DNA of 64,000 nucleotides, from contig NC_081408.1 in NCBI RefSeq assembly GCF_030272615.1, positions 61,464,114-61,528,113 of the forward strand. Direction: 5' to 3'. The stretch's first letter is position 1, and every line of letters begins with the position of its first letter. Origin of the DNA: Cryptomeria japonica (taxonomy: Eukaryota; Streptophyta; Pinopsida; Cupressales; Cupressaceae). Shown here one piece after another: positions 1 to 12,089 of the stretch. The notes beneath the pieces were generated by a model. It saw only the letters and a program-made list of their open reading frames with translations. It searched no databases and had not been told where the DNA came from. The position numbers were made by a program, and so were the translations under genes.

Positions 1-840
1 AAGAAGGCTTATATAAGTCACTTTATTTTTCTATGTGTTTCATCCCATCACTTCCATATATAGAATACATTACTTATTGTGTGTGTTATTTTATGATCTC
101 TCATCTTACTAGAGTAATATGAAAATTATGGACCCAAAAAAATTATTTGGATAATCCAATGATAGAGGGATGTGACTTTTGAAAGGAGAGAATCCTCTTG
201 GTTCCGAATGATTGATGCACACATAAGTATTATTAATATTTCTAGTATTATGAAGGATTCATGAATATAAGACTTCCCATTGATGAAAGTAAGGATTTTG
301 GCATGTTAGAATTGGTGCTTGCATGACATGTGATGTTTTAAAAAGCTATTTTTATCGTCTTTGATGCTTAATATTTAGAAATCATTACATCCATGACTAC
401 CTCAATAAAATCATCTTCTCTAATATTATGTGCATAATCTTCCTTTTAAGGATCATATGTGATGAGACATAGTAGAAACCATATATACTTTAGCTATAAT
501 CTTATCTTATATCTAATGGGCCTTGTCATTTCTCAAAAGTGATATTACAAAGAAGGAAAACAACCTAATATGGTGGCCTATTGATTGTTCACATAAAGGT
601 GACCTTGTTTTATGTGTTAGAGATCCTCCACCATATTTTTCTGTAATGCTAAGATCTAGGCATATATTCCAAATAAAACAAAAATCAATTCAAGTGAGAA
701 CAAAAACATGTAGTTTGATGGATGATAGATTATTAATTATCAATTGTAATTGTTTGTATTTACAAAGTAAATATCACCTAGTTATAGATAAAAATTGCAT
801 AGTTTTAACTTCAATGTGTAAGAATAATCGTGCATAGATT
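1..840. repeat. Duplicated UGT-cluster flanking DNA (copy A)
   Basis: This stretch aligns by eye, with many substitutions and small indels, to 35100-35845. Shared words include catcttactagaatgata-type blocks, atgcacacataag and cctattgattgttcacat. At 35845 the homologous segment runs directly into a UGT exon remnant, so this is intergenic DNA of the same duplicated UGT cluster. The short open frame at 523-837 lies inside it and shows no family signature, so I do not treat it as a gene. Confidence 0.7.
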
Positions 841-1249
841 ACAATTGAGGAGAGACCACATTTTAGGATACATATTATTTATAGAATTAATTAAATAAAA
901 TCTACTTTTTAACCGGTTGATCCATGAGTTAAACACATTTATAGGTGGTGCTAATTAACACATGTTTATAAATTGTTGATGCTATATTAAAAATATACAA
1001 AAAAATATGTAACTATACATAGAAATACAAGAAGGTTTCAGTATTGGTTGGTTTTAAAAGTATATTCTTATAGAATTTATGTGATTACTCATTATCTATG
1101 TGTAATTAAGATTCACGTTCAAAACAATGTTGAGGCTAAAATAATCAACATGTTTTATGAGACCTAGAAATATGTGAATTTTTTTTAGAATTTTTATCTA
1201 TCAACCATCAGTCTAATATGGCTAATATACATTTAGTACCCTATCAAAC
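841..1249. other. AT-rich spacer, nothing recognised
   Basis: No open frame, repeat or RNA gene is recognisable. It separates two segments that both have paralogs elsewhere in the window and could be an insertion, but no target duplication is visible. Confidence 0.4.
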
Positions 1250-1582
1250 TCTTTGCACTTATCTATAAGAGTGTTTTGGTAGATTATTAGATCATATATA
1301 TCCATTATTGGTGTATAGATAAGGTTGACAAGCTCATTCACAAAGATATACTTATAGATGAGAAAATCAAATAGTTAAATAGGGAGGATGTTTAAAAAAT
1401 ACTATAGAAAGAATTATGGACTATATCACTACATAAAACCCTTAATTGGATTGTACAAATATCGAGGAAAGAAAGAGCACTAAGGTCATGTAGAGTACAT
1501 GACCAAGAGACTTACACCCTTATGGTAGTTGAATACAATTTGGAACAATGTGGTGGATATGTTTATGAGGCATTATATTACT
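1250..1582. repeat. UGT 3'-flank-like segment (copy A)
   Basis: Aligns to the DNA downstream of the intact UGT (about 60900-61215) and to 55235-55530. Shared landmarks include gacaagctcattcac, actactatagaaagaatt-type words and catgtagagtacatgac. Here it lies directly before a UGT exon-1 remnant. That is the junction expected in a head-to-tail UGT array after deletion of the intervening gene body. Confidence 0.65.
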
Positions 1583-1586
1583 AATG

Positions 1587-1826
1587 ATCTATTTTGGCTT
1601 ACCCATGCATAAACTCCCACCACTCCTCATGGATTTCATTTTATTGCAATGGCTCAACAAGAAACCCATTGCCTCAGTTATGGTCTTGTCTTATGGCAAT
1701 GAGTGTTTTCTAGCCCACCAATATCTTGTTGCAATTGCAATGGGTCTATTTATAGAGCAACATGGTGTTCTTATAGTTCTACCTACTAGAAAGGACATGT
1801 TGTAAGGCTTCCAAGATCAGATCCGG
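1587..1826 (+). pseudogene. UGT exon-1 3' end, decayed remnant (copy A)
   Basis: The translation matches the last roughly 80 residues of exon 1 of the intact UGT at 59340. Shared features are the L-x-M-x-K-L-P-P stretch, the LQWL motif, the VLS-x-G-x-E-C segment and A-I-A-M-G-L near the end. It stops being open at 1803, just before the exon end, and the exon is followed by a GTATGT-type donor like that of the intact gene. The N-terminal two thirds of exon 1 and all of exon 2 (the PSPG box) are absent, so it cannot make an enzyme. The intron that follows is occupied by Copia-1. Confidence 0.85.
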
Positions 1827-1966
1827 GTATGTCAGCTTCATTATCTTGGTGATCTATTATTTATTTTCTCTCGTCGAGATCATAAATTGGGTATGTTGTA
1901 TTTGAAAATTAGTTTTAATTGTTTGAATTATGTTAGCTTCATTATCTTGATGATTGAATATTTATT
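1827..1966 (+). other. Residual UGT intron with internal duplication
   Basis: The first part aligns to the intron of the intact UGT (60306-60418), including the GTATGT start and the catcataaattgggtatg-like block. The word agcttcattatcttg occurs twice, near 1833 and 1935, each followed by a gat...atttatt tract. This is a short imperfect duplication inside the intron. Copia-1 inserted at its end, generating TTATT. Confidence 0.6.
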
Positions 1967-3228
1967 TGTTGGAATTGTTGGATATGGTTGTTCATTGTTG
2001 TTGCTAGGATATGTTGTTGCCATTGATGTCAACATATTCTTGTGATTTATTTCGGTGAGTTTGGGAGAATCTTCTAATCCAATTTTGTAGTTTGGTTTTT
2101 TTTATCACTGTTTTGTAGAGTCTAGTATTTCCTCTAGTATATTCCAATGCGATCAGATCTCATGATGAGACTTTGGGATATTGTCTTGGATGGTCTTGTG
2201 TATCTTTATTTCAGATGGTTCATGGTTTTATGCTTCACAAGTTATCTTTCTTCACGATAGTTGCTAATTGATTGTGTTCTTGAGCTTCTAGATGTTGACC
2301 GATGAAGATTTGAAAAGAGGTGTTGGTGCAACTATTTCAAATGAGTATAATGTACTTGTTGGTGTTTCCTAGTCATGTCTTATTTTTTTTGGCAATCCAC
2401 ATTGATCATTATGTGAGTTTTTGGTGGTTTTCATCAACAAGTATCGATTTTCATGTTATGTGGTATTTTTTGTGGTGTAGCGTGTTGCGATTGATCTTGG
2501 TGTGATTTCCAATGGATGTGATCATTTGGGAATTTGAATTAGGTCCATTCTATGTAATGTAAATTATTATATTGGTCCGATAATTGAACTTTGTATTTTG
2601 TAATGTAATTTTGTGAATTCAGGCTTGAGGGTTTACCCGACCTTATTATCAAGGTTGATGATTTGTATATATAGATGAGATATTCATGTAATTTAGGTAT
2701 GCAGATAGTGTCTGCATTATTAGAGAGAGGTGATTGTGCGAACAAGAGATTTATCATCTAGTGAAGTGTTGAGGTGAGATTGGTGTTGCAGGGCAGGCAA
2801 TTGTGCTTAACTGGAACTGTCATCAGGCATTTGTAGATGTTATCATTGTAATTCATTTCTTCTGGATTGTAGTCTAAATCATATTGTAAGTCAGTGAGAC
2901 TTCCCTAAGTGTTGTATCCTTCTGAGCAAATATCTTTTGAGTTGTGAGCTCTAGGTAGTGTTCCTGAATGCATGCGCATTTCCCATTGTAATAGTTTTCA
3001 CATACTACTGCAGAGTATCATCTTAATGTGGGTAGGTTCCCACTGTGGTTTTTCCTTAACTGGGTTTTCCACATCAAAAATATTGGTGTTGTGTGTTGTG
3101 CTATTAATTTTCTTATCTTCTTATTGCTGTAGTTTATCAATTTTTGTTTCGGAGTTTATTTTTTTTACATTTGTTGAATACTGATTCACCCCCCCCCTCT
3201 TAGTCTTCCTTCTTGATTGCTGCTAATA
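1967..3228 (+). repeat. Copia-1 5' LTR
   Basis: About 1262 bp, aligning over its whole length with 7820-9098. Its promoter candidate is a TATATATAG box at 2666-2674, in a segment conserved in the other LTR. A run of C at 3189-3197 near the 3' end is also shared. It starts with TG but ends in TA where the 3' copy ends in CA, which fits mutation of one terminus. Confidence 0.93.
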
Positions 3229-3230
3229 AT

Positions 3231-3248
3231 TGGTATCAGAGTTAGATC
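3231..3248 (+). promoter_or_regulatory. Copia-1 primer binding site
   Basis: TGGTATCAGAGTTAGATC begins two bases after the 5' LTR. TGGTATCAGAG is the usual copia PBS complementary to the 3' end of initiator methionine tRNA and would prime minus-strand DNA synthesis. Confidence 0.85.
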
Positions 3249-3284
3249 CTCTAGTAGAAGCTTAATCACTTAAGGAGATCTGGG

Positions 3285-6200
3285 ATGGCAGCTCAAGGTA
3301 TTCTTTTCAAGAAGGATAGTCTAAGGTTCGATGGAAGAAACTATATTGTATGGAAGAGCTGGATGGAGGTGCACTTGAAATGTCATGGAGAGGATTACTG
3401 GAAGATTGCTAAGAAGGTCTATGTTGTTCCTCAGAATGAACCATCTAATCCTGATGAGGTTAAGGAAGCAGAATATAATATCAAAGGAAAGGAAGCATTT
3501 TGTAGTGCCCCGACTGATTCTAAAATGACAAATGTTGCGGGACTTCAAACTTCACATGAGATCTAGGAGAAGCTTGAGATCATGTATGAAGGTGATAGTC
3601 AATTGAAATTTTCTTAAGTTGTAGAGTTTGAAAGAAAAATATGAGACATTGAAGATGGGAGATGAGGAGAACATACATTCATACATGGCCAAGGTGAATG
3701 AACTTGTCCTTGGTATTAGGTGTGCTGGTGGAAAGCTTGAGGAAGATGAGATTGTTGCTAAGGTGCTGAGATATTTGCCTTCTTCTTATATAAACATAAG
3801 GTTGCCGCTATTGATGAGATCTGGAGTGCGACTATAGTAATAAGAGATGTGTTGGTTGGAAAACTTGTTGCATTTGAGCTGAGTGAATTTGGAGAATTAC
3901 ACGAAAAGTCTGAGACTACATTTAGAGCATTAACATCTATATCCGGTAAATAGAAATATGATCTTGATGAGTGCAGGATATCCAGATATGAAAAAGAAAG
4001 AAGAGAAATTGTAGAGCAAGAAAGAGAGCTTGATGAGCTTAAAGTATTGATTGCCCAAAGATTTCCTAAATGTGTTGGTAAGTATGATGGAAATTTGCCC
4101 TTGAAATGTTTTTTTTGTAATAAGATAGGACATTTTTCTTCTAGATTCCCGAAGAGAATGGTTAAGTATGACAATCATGATAAGTTTGATAAGAATGATA
4201 GGAATGATAGATATGAGAAGCATGAGAAGTATGATAAGCCTTACAAGTATAAATGGAAGTTTAGGAACCAGAAGAACTATTATTATAATGTCGATGAAGG
4301 TGTTACATATGATAAATCAGAAGGAGATGAAGTTGTGTTGATTTCCATTAAAGAAGATAGACCTGTACCTATTGATTCCACTAGTTGTTATGTTTCCACT
4401 AGTTGTTATGTTGAGGAGAAAGCTTTGACTACAAAGGTAGAAGAAAAGGGTGAATGAGTGATTGATAGTGGTTGTTCACATCATATTACTGGTGATAAAA
4501 AAAAAATTGTAAGTATGGAAAGGTATGATGGTGGAATAGTTAGATTTGGAGATGACAAAGCCTATGTGATCAATGGGAGAGGTTCTATTTCTTTTGATGG
4601 TAAGCATAACACTGATGATGTCTTCTATGTTGAAGGTTTGAAGCATAATCTTTTGAGTGTTGGATAGATTTGATAAGGGTTATGATCTACAATTCCAAAA
4701 TGGTAAATTTATGATCCTAAATGCCTCCGGTATAGAGATTGCATCTTGGACTAAGGCTGAAGGTAACATTTTTCATTTGAATGTTGATGAGAAAATTTGT
4801 TTGATTGCTAATATAGATGAGAGTTGGTTGTGGCATAGAAGAATGTGTCTTATAAAATTTGATTCATTGATTAAGATTAGTTCTACACAAGTTGTTAGAG
4901 ATCTGCCTAAGATTGTTAAACTTGTTAATCTGGTATGTAAGGAATGTCAGTTGGGTAAGAAAACAAGGATTTCTTTCAAGAATAAACACTATACATCTGA
5001 TGGACTACTAGATCTTGTGCATGCTGACCTGTGTGGACCTACAAATGTTACAAGTGTGGAGGGTGATAGATACTTTATGCTACTAATTGATGATTAATCC
5101 AAGATGATGTGGGTTGTCTTTTTGAAGGAAAAATCAGAAGCATTTAACAAGTTTAAGATATTCAACGCTAAAGTTGAAACCAAGTCTGGATTGAAGTTGA
5201 AGTGTCTAAGCTATGATAGAGGTGGAGAATTTTGTTCTAGTGAGTTCAATTCATTATGTGAGATGCATGTCCAATCAAAAGACAACTATCTGCTCCTAGA
5301 ACCCCATAATAGAATGGAATTGTTGAGAGAAAGAACTGTACTATTTTGGATGCTGAAAGAACTATGTTGATTGAAGGAAATGTTCTGAAGGTCTACTTGA
5401 GAGAAGCTATTAGCACTGCAGTCTATACATTTAACAGAGTTCATATCAAAGATGATACCGATAAGACCCCTTATGAGCTTTGGTTTGGTAATGTTCCTAT
5501 TGTAAAATATTTTAAAGTTTTTGGTAGCAAATGTTATATCAAGAGAGATGAGGATATTGGAAAGTTTGATGCTAGAAATGATGAAGGTATCTTTTTGGGA
5601 TATTCTACAAAGAGGAAAGCCTACCATTTCTATAATAAGAGACTGAGAAAGATAGTTGAGAGTGCAAATGTAAACATGGATGAGAACCTTGGGAAGGAGA
5701 TTAGAGCTTATGATGATGGTCAACATGTTGTCTTAGCTCTTATTCAGCCTGAAGAGCCCAAGCAAAATAATATGGTAGAGACTGTTAATCTGGATGTTGT
5801 TGTTGGTGAAGATGTTCGGGAACTTGAGGATCAGAACAAATAGAAGACTCCAAGGTATGTTAAATTGAATCATTATGAGAATCAAATTATTGGTGATAAG
5901 AATAGAGGTGTGATGACTAGAAGAAGGTTAGTTGCAAAAGAAGTATGATTGATTTCTAAAGTTAAACCTAAAGATGTTGTTAATGCTTGTAAATATGATA
6001 ATTGGATAAGAGCCATGGAAGAAGAATTAGATCAGATTGAAAAGAATAACACTTGGGAATTTATGCCTAGACCCAAGGATAAAAATGTTATTGGTACTAA
6101 GTGTGTTTTTAGGATCAAATTGAATGAAGTTGATCAAGTAGTCATAAGTAAAGCTAGACTGGTCTGCAAAGGATATTCACAACAAGAAGGAATTGATTAT

Positions 6201-7480
6201 GAAGTAACTTTTTCTTCAGTTTCCAGAATTGAAGTTGTTAGACTATTACTTGCTTATGCTACTTATAAATATTTCAAGGTATATCAAATGGATGTCAAAT
6301 CTACATTTTTGAATGGTAATATGGAGGAAGAGGTTTATATTGAGCAACCTGATGGATTTTCATTGTCGGATGATGGAGACATGGTATGTAAGTTGAAGAA
6401 AGAACTTTATGGATTGTAACAAGCTCCTAGAGACTGGTATGCTAGATTAGACAAATACTTGTTGAAATTGGGATTTACTAAAGGTGTTGCTAACAATAAT
6501 CTATACTTTAAGATTGAAAATGACAATATTCTAATTGTTAAAGTCTTTTTTGATGACATTATCTTTGGTAGTGATGATGATATGAGTATGAAGTTTTCCA
6601 ATGATATGTAAAAAGAATTTGAGATGTCTATGATTGGTGAGATGAAGTTTTTCTTAGGTTTGCATATTGCACAAACATGAAAAGCTATCTTTATATCTCA
6701 AACTAAGCATGTGAAGGAACTGTTGAAGAAGTTTGGACTAGATGATTCCAAACTGGTTGGAACTCCTATGGTGAGTGGTTGTAAATTCTCCAAAAATGAT
6801 GAATCTCTTAAAGCTAATCAGAGTTTGTATAGATCTATGGTTCGTGGACTGCTATATCTTACTCAGACTAGGCCTCACATTATGCATGTTGTGTGTATGG
6901 TTGTTAGATATCAAGCTGACCCAAAGGAGAGTCATGTCGTTGATGTTAAAAGGATATTTAGATATCTAAAGTGAACTTTGGATTATGGTTTATGGTATCC
7001 AAAGAATAATGATTTCATGTTGTGTGCCTACATTGATGCAGATTGGGCTAGTGATATTGATGACTGAAATATTACTACTAGTGGAGCATTCTTTGTAGGT
7101 AAGAAGTTGGTTTCATGGGCTAGGAAGAAACAAGATTCAATATCCTTATCTACTGCTGAAGTTGAGTACATTGTTGTTGCTAGTAATTGCACTCAGATAG
7201 TTTGGATGAAGCAAATATTCAAAGATATTAGTTATTCATGATGAGCCTACTATTATATATTATGATAATTATAGTGCTATAAACATGTCAAAGAATCTGG
7301 TGCAACATTCAAAGACTAAACATATATAAATCAAATACAATTACTTGAGAGAGAAAGTCAGTGAAGAGAAGGTGAAGCTGAAGTATGTATCTACAAAGGA
7401 ACAAATTGCTGATACTTTCACTAAGCCTTTACTCGTAGATACATTGGTCTACTTGAGAGACAAGTTAGGGGTATCCACCC
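3285..7480 (+). pseudogene. Copia-1 gag-pol polyprotein, disrupted
   Basis: The frame begins with ATG at 3285 and a copia gag N-terminus (F-x-G-x-N-Y-x-x-W-K). A zinc knuckle lies near 4107-4150 with C-x2-C-x4-H, but the last Cys is replaced. The protease D-S-G motif is near 4464 and the integrase zinc region (WHRR..., then C-x2-C) near 4830-4960. The integrase core follows at about 4990-5350, the RT with QMDVKSTFLNG near 6283 and the active-site block (FDDI instead of the usual YVDD) near 6550, then an RNase H region with ADIFTK-like ADTFTKP near 7410. Several stops and frameshifts break it (for example near 3566, 4665, 5096, 6417, 6972 and 7064). The domains are those needed for packaging, reverse transcription and integration, but no functional protein is possible. 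Confidence 0.92.
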
Positions 7481-7805
7481 CTCCTGATAAGAATAGATGC
7501 ATTGATTTGCATCGATCCAGTGAATTTCAAATCCTTATTCTTTTATTCAGATTGATGTGTTGGTGTTGCTCCTCTGCTGGAGTAGCCTGTTGATTTGGTT
7601 GGGTGTCCTAGGGGAGAGATATTCATGTTTTTGTTTTGGGAGAGAGTTTGGTTTTATGTTTTGGAGATATTTGGCATTGTTTTCAAAGGGGGAGAGAGAT
7701 CATGTGAAAAACTGCATTATCTATCTTGATCTTAGGGGTGGTTTGCTGGTGATATCTTCTTTCTTTGTACTGACTGCTTTTCACATTCATATTTTGTCAT
7801 CAATG

Positions 7806-7819
7806 TCAAAGGGGTAGAT
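7806..7819 (+). promoter_or_regulatory. Copia-1 polypurine tract
   Basis: TCAAAGGGGTAGAT lies immediately before the 3' LTR. The purine run AAAGGGG is the expected plus-strand primer. Confidence 0.75.
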
Positions 7820-9098
7820 TGTTGGAGTTGTTGGATATGGTTGTTCATTGTTGCTGCTAGGATATATTGTTGTCATTGATGTCAACATATTCTTGTGATT
7901 TATTCTAGCGAGTTTGGGAGGATCTTCAGATCCGGTTTTGTAGTTAGATTTTGTTGATCATTGTTTTGCAGAATCTAGTATTTCCTCTGGTATATTTTGG
8001 TGCCATCAGATCTCATGTTGAGACTTTGGGATATTGTTTTGGATGGTCTTTTGTATCTTCATTCTAGATGGTTTATGATTTGGTGCTTTGCAAGTTATCT
8101 TTCTTCGTGACAATGTTGATTGGTTATGTTCTTGAGCTTCTAGACTTTGACTGATGAAGATTTGAAAAGAGGTATTGGTGCAACTATTCTGGATGATTCT
8201 AACATGTTTGTTGGTGTTTCCTAGTCATTTCCTATTTTATTTAGTGATCTGCATTTATCATTGTGCCCATTTTTTGTGGTTTTGGTGGTTTTGGTAGTTT
8301 TCATCAACCGATATCGATTTTCATGTTATGCGGTATTTTTGGTGGTGTAAGCATATTGTGGTTGATCTTGGCATGATTTTTGGTGGATGTGATCATTTGG
8401 GAATTTGAATTAGGTCCATGCTATGTAATGAAAATCATTATATTGGTCTGGTGATTGACCTTTGTATCGTGTAATATAATTTTGTGAGTTGAGGGTTGAG
8501 GGTTTAGCCGACCTTGTTATCAAGGTTGATGATTTATATATATAGATGAGATATTCATGTAATTTAGGTATGGAGATAGTGTCTATAGTATCAAAGAGAG
8601 GTTAATGTGTGAACAAGAGATTTATCATTCAGTGAAGTGCTGAGGTGAGATTGGTGTTGCAGGGCAGATAATTGTGTTTAACTGAAACTATCATCAGGCA
8701 TTTGTAGATGCTATCATTGCAGTTCATTTCTTCTAGATTGTAGTCTAAATCATATGTAAGTCAGTGAGACTTCCATGAGGGTTGTAGCCTTCTGATCAAA
8801 CATCATTTGAGAAGTGATCTCTAGGCAATGTGCTTGAATGCATGTGCATTCCCCATTGTAATAGTTTTCACATACTATTGCAGAGTATCATCTTACTGTG
8901 GGTAGGTTCCCACCATGGTTTTTCCTTAACCGGGTTTTCCACATTAAAAACTTGGTGTTGTGTGTTGTGTTGTTAATTTTCTTATCTTCTTATTGCTTCA
9001 ATTTATCAGTTTTTGTTTTGGAGTTTAATTTTTTTAGATCCACTGAAGATTGATTCACCTCCCCCCCTCTCATTCTTCCTTCTTGATTGCTACTAACA
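7820..9098 (+). repeat. Copia-1 3' LTR
   Basis: About 1279 bp, TGTTGGAG...TAACA, homologous throughout to 1967-3228. It is followed at 9099-9103 by the target duplication TTATT. Confidence 0.93.
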
Positions 9099-9403
9099 TT
9101 ATTTTCTCCTTACATTACTTTCTCAAATCTCCACTTTAAAATCTATCATAATATGTGGACTTAGGCTATAGAATTGTCTTTCTAGTCTTCTTATATTTGC
9201 CTTCTTTATCTAACCCACCACTCATCATGTTCTCTTCAAGAAATTTCCCCCATGGATTTCCATCGATATAACCTCTATCATTATCACTATGACTATCATT
9301 AGCTTTTATGATATTCAAATAAATTTTGAGCTCTTTTGTCTATTTATTATCATCATAAGGACTATCGTTCATCTGAACTATGGTATTTCTTATCAATGGT
9401 TAG
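9099..9403. other. Short unique spacer between Copia-1 and Gypsy-1
   Basis: AT-rich and without recognised features. The UGT exon 2 expected after the intron remnant on the other side of Copia-1 is not found here, so that UGT copy was already truncated or has been further deleted. Confidence 0.5.
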
Positions 9404-10974
9404 TGTATAGGGGAAAAAGTGAGACTAAGTATGGAAACCCTAATCCCACTCTCATACACACTCATGGAATATGAAAGAGTCTAGGGAGATTACACACATC
9501 GGCTACTTCTTATGTGAAAGAGAGAGCCATGGATTACCTCTTAGGTTTTCTATTCCTTTGTTGTAAATGAGAGAGAGGAATGATGCAAAATGCAATCTAA
9601 CCTAGAAAGCAAGTAAACAAACCCTAATTTAAGAATGCAGATCAAGGAACAACTGATACACTGCTGCAAAGTACAAATCAGAAGGAAAAATCAGAGGTGC
9701 ACCTATTTCTGAAACCTAAGAAAAAATGTCTGGGACCAAGGTGCCATACCACTCTCCTGATTCTGCATTTCTAGAGCTAAAACTGATAGGAGGGATTCTG
9801 AGATGTGCAAAGTGTTGTTTTGCCAAGTCCTGCTGACAGAGCGTAGGACCATGGCACAACACCACTATCCTGTCAAAGACCAAGGCACCACACCCCTGTC
9901 CTTGGGGTTTCTTCTAAGATCTAAAACCCAGAATTGTCCCTGTGTGCTCTTCTGGTCGTGAAACTTCTAGCGACACTCAGATCCGAACCTGTACTTGAAG
10001 CTGAAAAAGAGGGTTTGGGGTGGTTATATAGGGTTTTGCCTTAGTCAAACCCTCATGTTGGTGATTTCCACCTCCATGAATAGTCGATAATGTACTGAAA
10101 ATGTGTGTGCAAGAACCTTGTGTGTGTGCAATATTCTAAGGATGAAAGTAAACAACCTAGAGGAACCCTAAAGAGTAAACCCTAATTGCTTATAATTGAC
10201 AAAGTAAATACTCTAAATCTACAATGTAAAGTGATCTAAATCATGAATGTGAATCAAAAGGAAGCTTATGCAAAGACATGAAAATAAAATAAAACCATAC
10301 CCAACCCCAAGGGAGAGGTACAAGCCAATCGTCAGTTGGTGATCTCCTATTGTTCTTCTACATCTTCAAAATCCCCCAATTGATAAAATGATGCTTGATG
10401 AATGTTGAATATTTTTGAAGACTTCAAAGATATACTCTTTCATAGAAAATAAGGCTCTAATACTCCAAAAACCTACTCTTAGATTCTTAGAAGAAGACCC
10501 CTTCAAATGAAGAAAGAGAGCTCTTAAGTATGAAACCTTAGATCTTAATTTCATGTTTAGGCTGACCTAGGATTTGAATTTTCCACTGATATTTTGGGGT
10601 TAAGCATTATTATATTATAGGATTATGCTCCATAGGATTTGAAAAATTTGTGGACCATGTGCATTCACGCCATGGTCTGACCAACTTTTCACCAAATTTT
10701 CGCGGCTGTTAGATATGAAAATATTAGAGTGCATCCCAAAGTTATAGCTGATTAAATGATTCATTAGAGGAACACGATAAAAAGGGGCACACTTAGGGTA
10801 AAGGGCCCAACTTTAGAATATGTTAAGTGATGAGACATGACCTTAGATTTAATTAAATTAATTAATTAAATGCATAAAGGGGAATTAGAAATGCAAGTTG
10901 CAAGACACACTAAGGTGGGTGCTAACCTAAGTGTAAAATTGTACCACCCTAGAAAGGGTGTACAATTAACAACA
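9404..10974 (-). repeat. Gypsy-1 3' LTR
   Basis: It aligns with 20510-21852 joined to 27049-27422. Relative to that copy it lacks 68 bp at the GATT near 10749-10752, a deletion bounded by the microhomology GATT. An inverted repeat (TTGTAC-CACCCT...AGGGTG-TACAA) lies at about 10939-10966 close to the LTR end and is kept in the other copy. Confidence 0.9.
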
Positions 10975-10978
10975 CTAT

Positions 10979-10998
10979 ATTTAGCCCCCACTTTAGAG
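10979..10998 (-). promoter_or_regulatory. Gypsy-1 polypurine tract
   Basis: On the - strand the sequence reads CTAAAGTGGGGGCTAAATA just before the 3' LTR start (TGTTGTTAATTG). The AAAGTGGGGG purine run is the likely plus-strand primer. Confidence 0.65.
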
Positions 10999-12089
10999 GT
11001 CATATGACACTACGTGCATATGAAAGCTAAAGTACAAAAAAATAAACATCATTTGAAAAAGGATATATCCATAAGTTGTCGAACGAAGCCCCCAACGGTT
11101 TCTACAGTACACAGTTAGGAACCATGCCTTACAAAACCACATGTTAGATCACAAAATCACCTAATTATTACTAAGGAAGGTGATGAAATTTGTGGGTAGC
11201 TATATTCCCCCCTATTTTGACTTGCTTATTAGTGAGGTGAAACAGGGTATCGTGTTTTCTACAGCGAATTGTGATAAAGATTTTGATGAAGCAAGTTTGC
11301 AAAAAGGCTTGATTACTTATCCAAGCACACTATGGAACTAATGCAAGGTGAGAGGGAGAACTCATGATTCCAATGCCATTGATGGTGCGAGAATCAGAGC
11401 TTCCTAGCTCAAGATATGATAGATTGGAGAAAAAGTGTAGAAATTAGGGTTTTAACTTAAAAACACAAAGTGAAAAAGTGCATAACACATAAATATGAAA
11501 TCAACAAGTTCATTTGTAACTTTCTAACTTTTTAGCACTATTTATTGCAGAGGATCCCACATATAAGCCATCATGCCTTGACACTGACTTGAGTGACCTA
11601 CAAGGATGGAGATCATGCGCCAGTTTGTACTCGTTGGCTAACTGCTCGACGAGGTGAGTTGACCATCCATTGACTCCATTTGAGTTTTTCATGTTTTCAT
11701 AGTGTTTAGGAATGATGATGTCATCACCTAGTCCGGGCCCGGGCTCAGGCCCTCCCTTTAGACACCTAGGAGTCCTAGGGCACCCTGGTCCTCCTAGGGT
11801 GCCATGGTCCCAAGGGGGTGCCATGGTCCCCTCTGGGCGCCATGGTCCCAAGGGGGCACCATGGGCCCTCTGGGTGCCATGGGCCCTCTAGGTGCCATGG
11901 TCCCTTCTGGGTGCCATGGTGCCAGTAGAGCACCCTAGTCCACTCAGGGTGCCTTGGTACTTGTTCGGTGCGACTAATGGTGACATAGGATTAGACGATG
12001 AATGTTAGAACTAATAGAATGATTGCATTGATTAGATGATGATAAATGATTGATCTATTATTGATGATAGATTGCTTTGTATTTTGTAG
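10999..12089 (+). other. Upstream region and inferred first intron of the Gypsy-1 antisense gene
   Basis: No convincing coding sequence. It ends with a good + strand splice acceptor (tattttgtag, AG at 12088-12089), after which the PMD frame is open in phase. In Gypsy-2 the equivalent position is the end of a 1,040-bp intron. I could not identify the first exon or a promoter here. The stretch includes the minisatellite at 11745-11955. Confidence 0.4.
11745..11955. repeat. GGTGCCATGGTCCC minisatellite
   Basis: About eight to ten imperfect copies of a roughly 20-22 bp GC-rich unit centred on GGTGCCATGGTCCC, separated by variants of TTCTG, CTCTG or AAGGG. CCATGG is palindromic, so each unit can self-pair. 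It is far more GC-rich than its surroundings. The open frame on the - strand here is a by-product of the repeat. Confidence 0.85.

Larger units (their letters stand above)
1967..9098 (+). mobile_element. Copia-1: complete, decayed Ty1/copia retrotransposon
   Basis: Two direct LTRs (1967-3228 and 7820-9098) begin TGTTGGA and end near CTAA(T/C)A. They flank a region with a PBS matching initiator Met tRNA, a gag zinc knuckle, and protease, integrase, reverse transcriptase and RNase H in the copia order (integrase before RT). A polypurine tract precedes the 3' LTR. A 5-bp target duplication TTATT lies at 1962-1966 and 9099-9103. The LTRs differ at many sites by eye and the coding region has many in-frame stops, so this is an old, inactive insertion. 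Confidence 0.95.

Noticed and set aside
523-837. 104-codon open frame on the + strand
   Set aside because: It lies in duplicated UGT-cluster intergenic DNA; the paralogous stretch near 35650-35840 does not keep it open and no motif is visible.
11510-11851. Open frame on the - strand with Gly/Pro/Trp repeats
   Set aside because: Produced by the GGTGCCATGGTCCC minisatellite, with no independent coding support.
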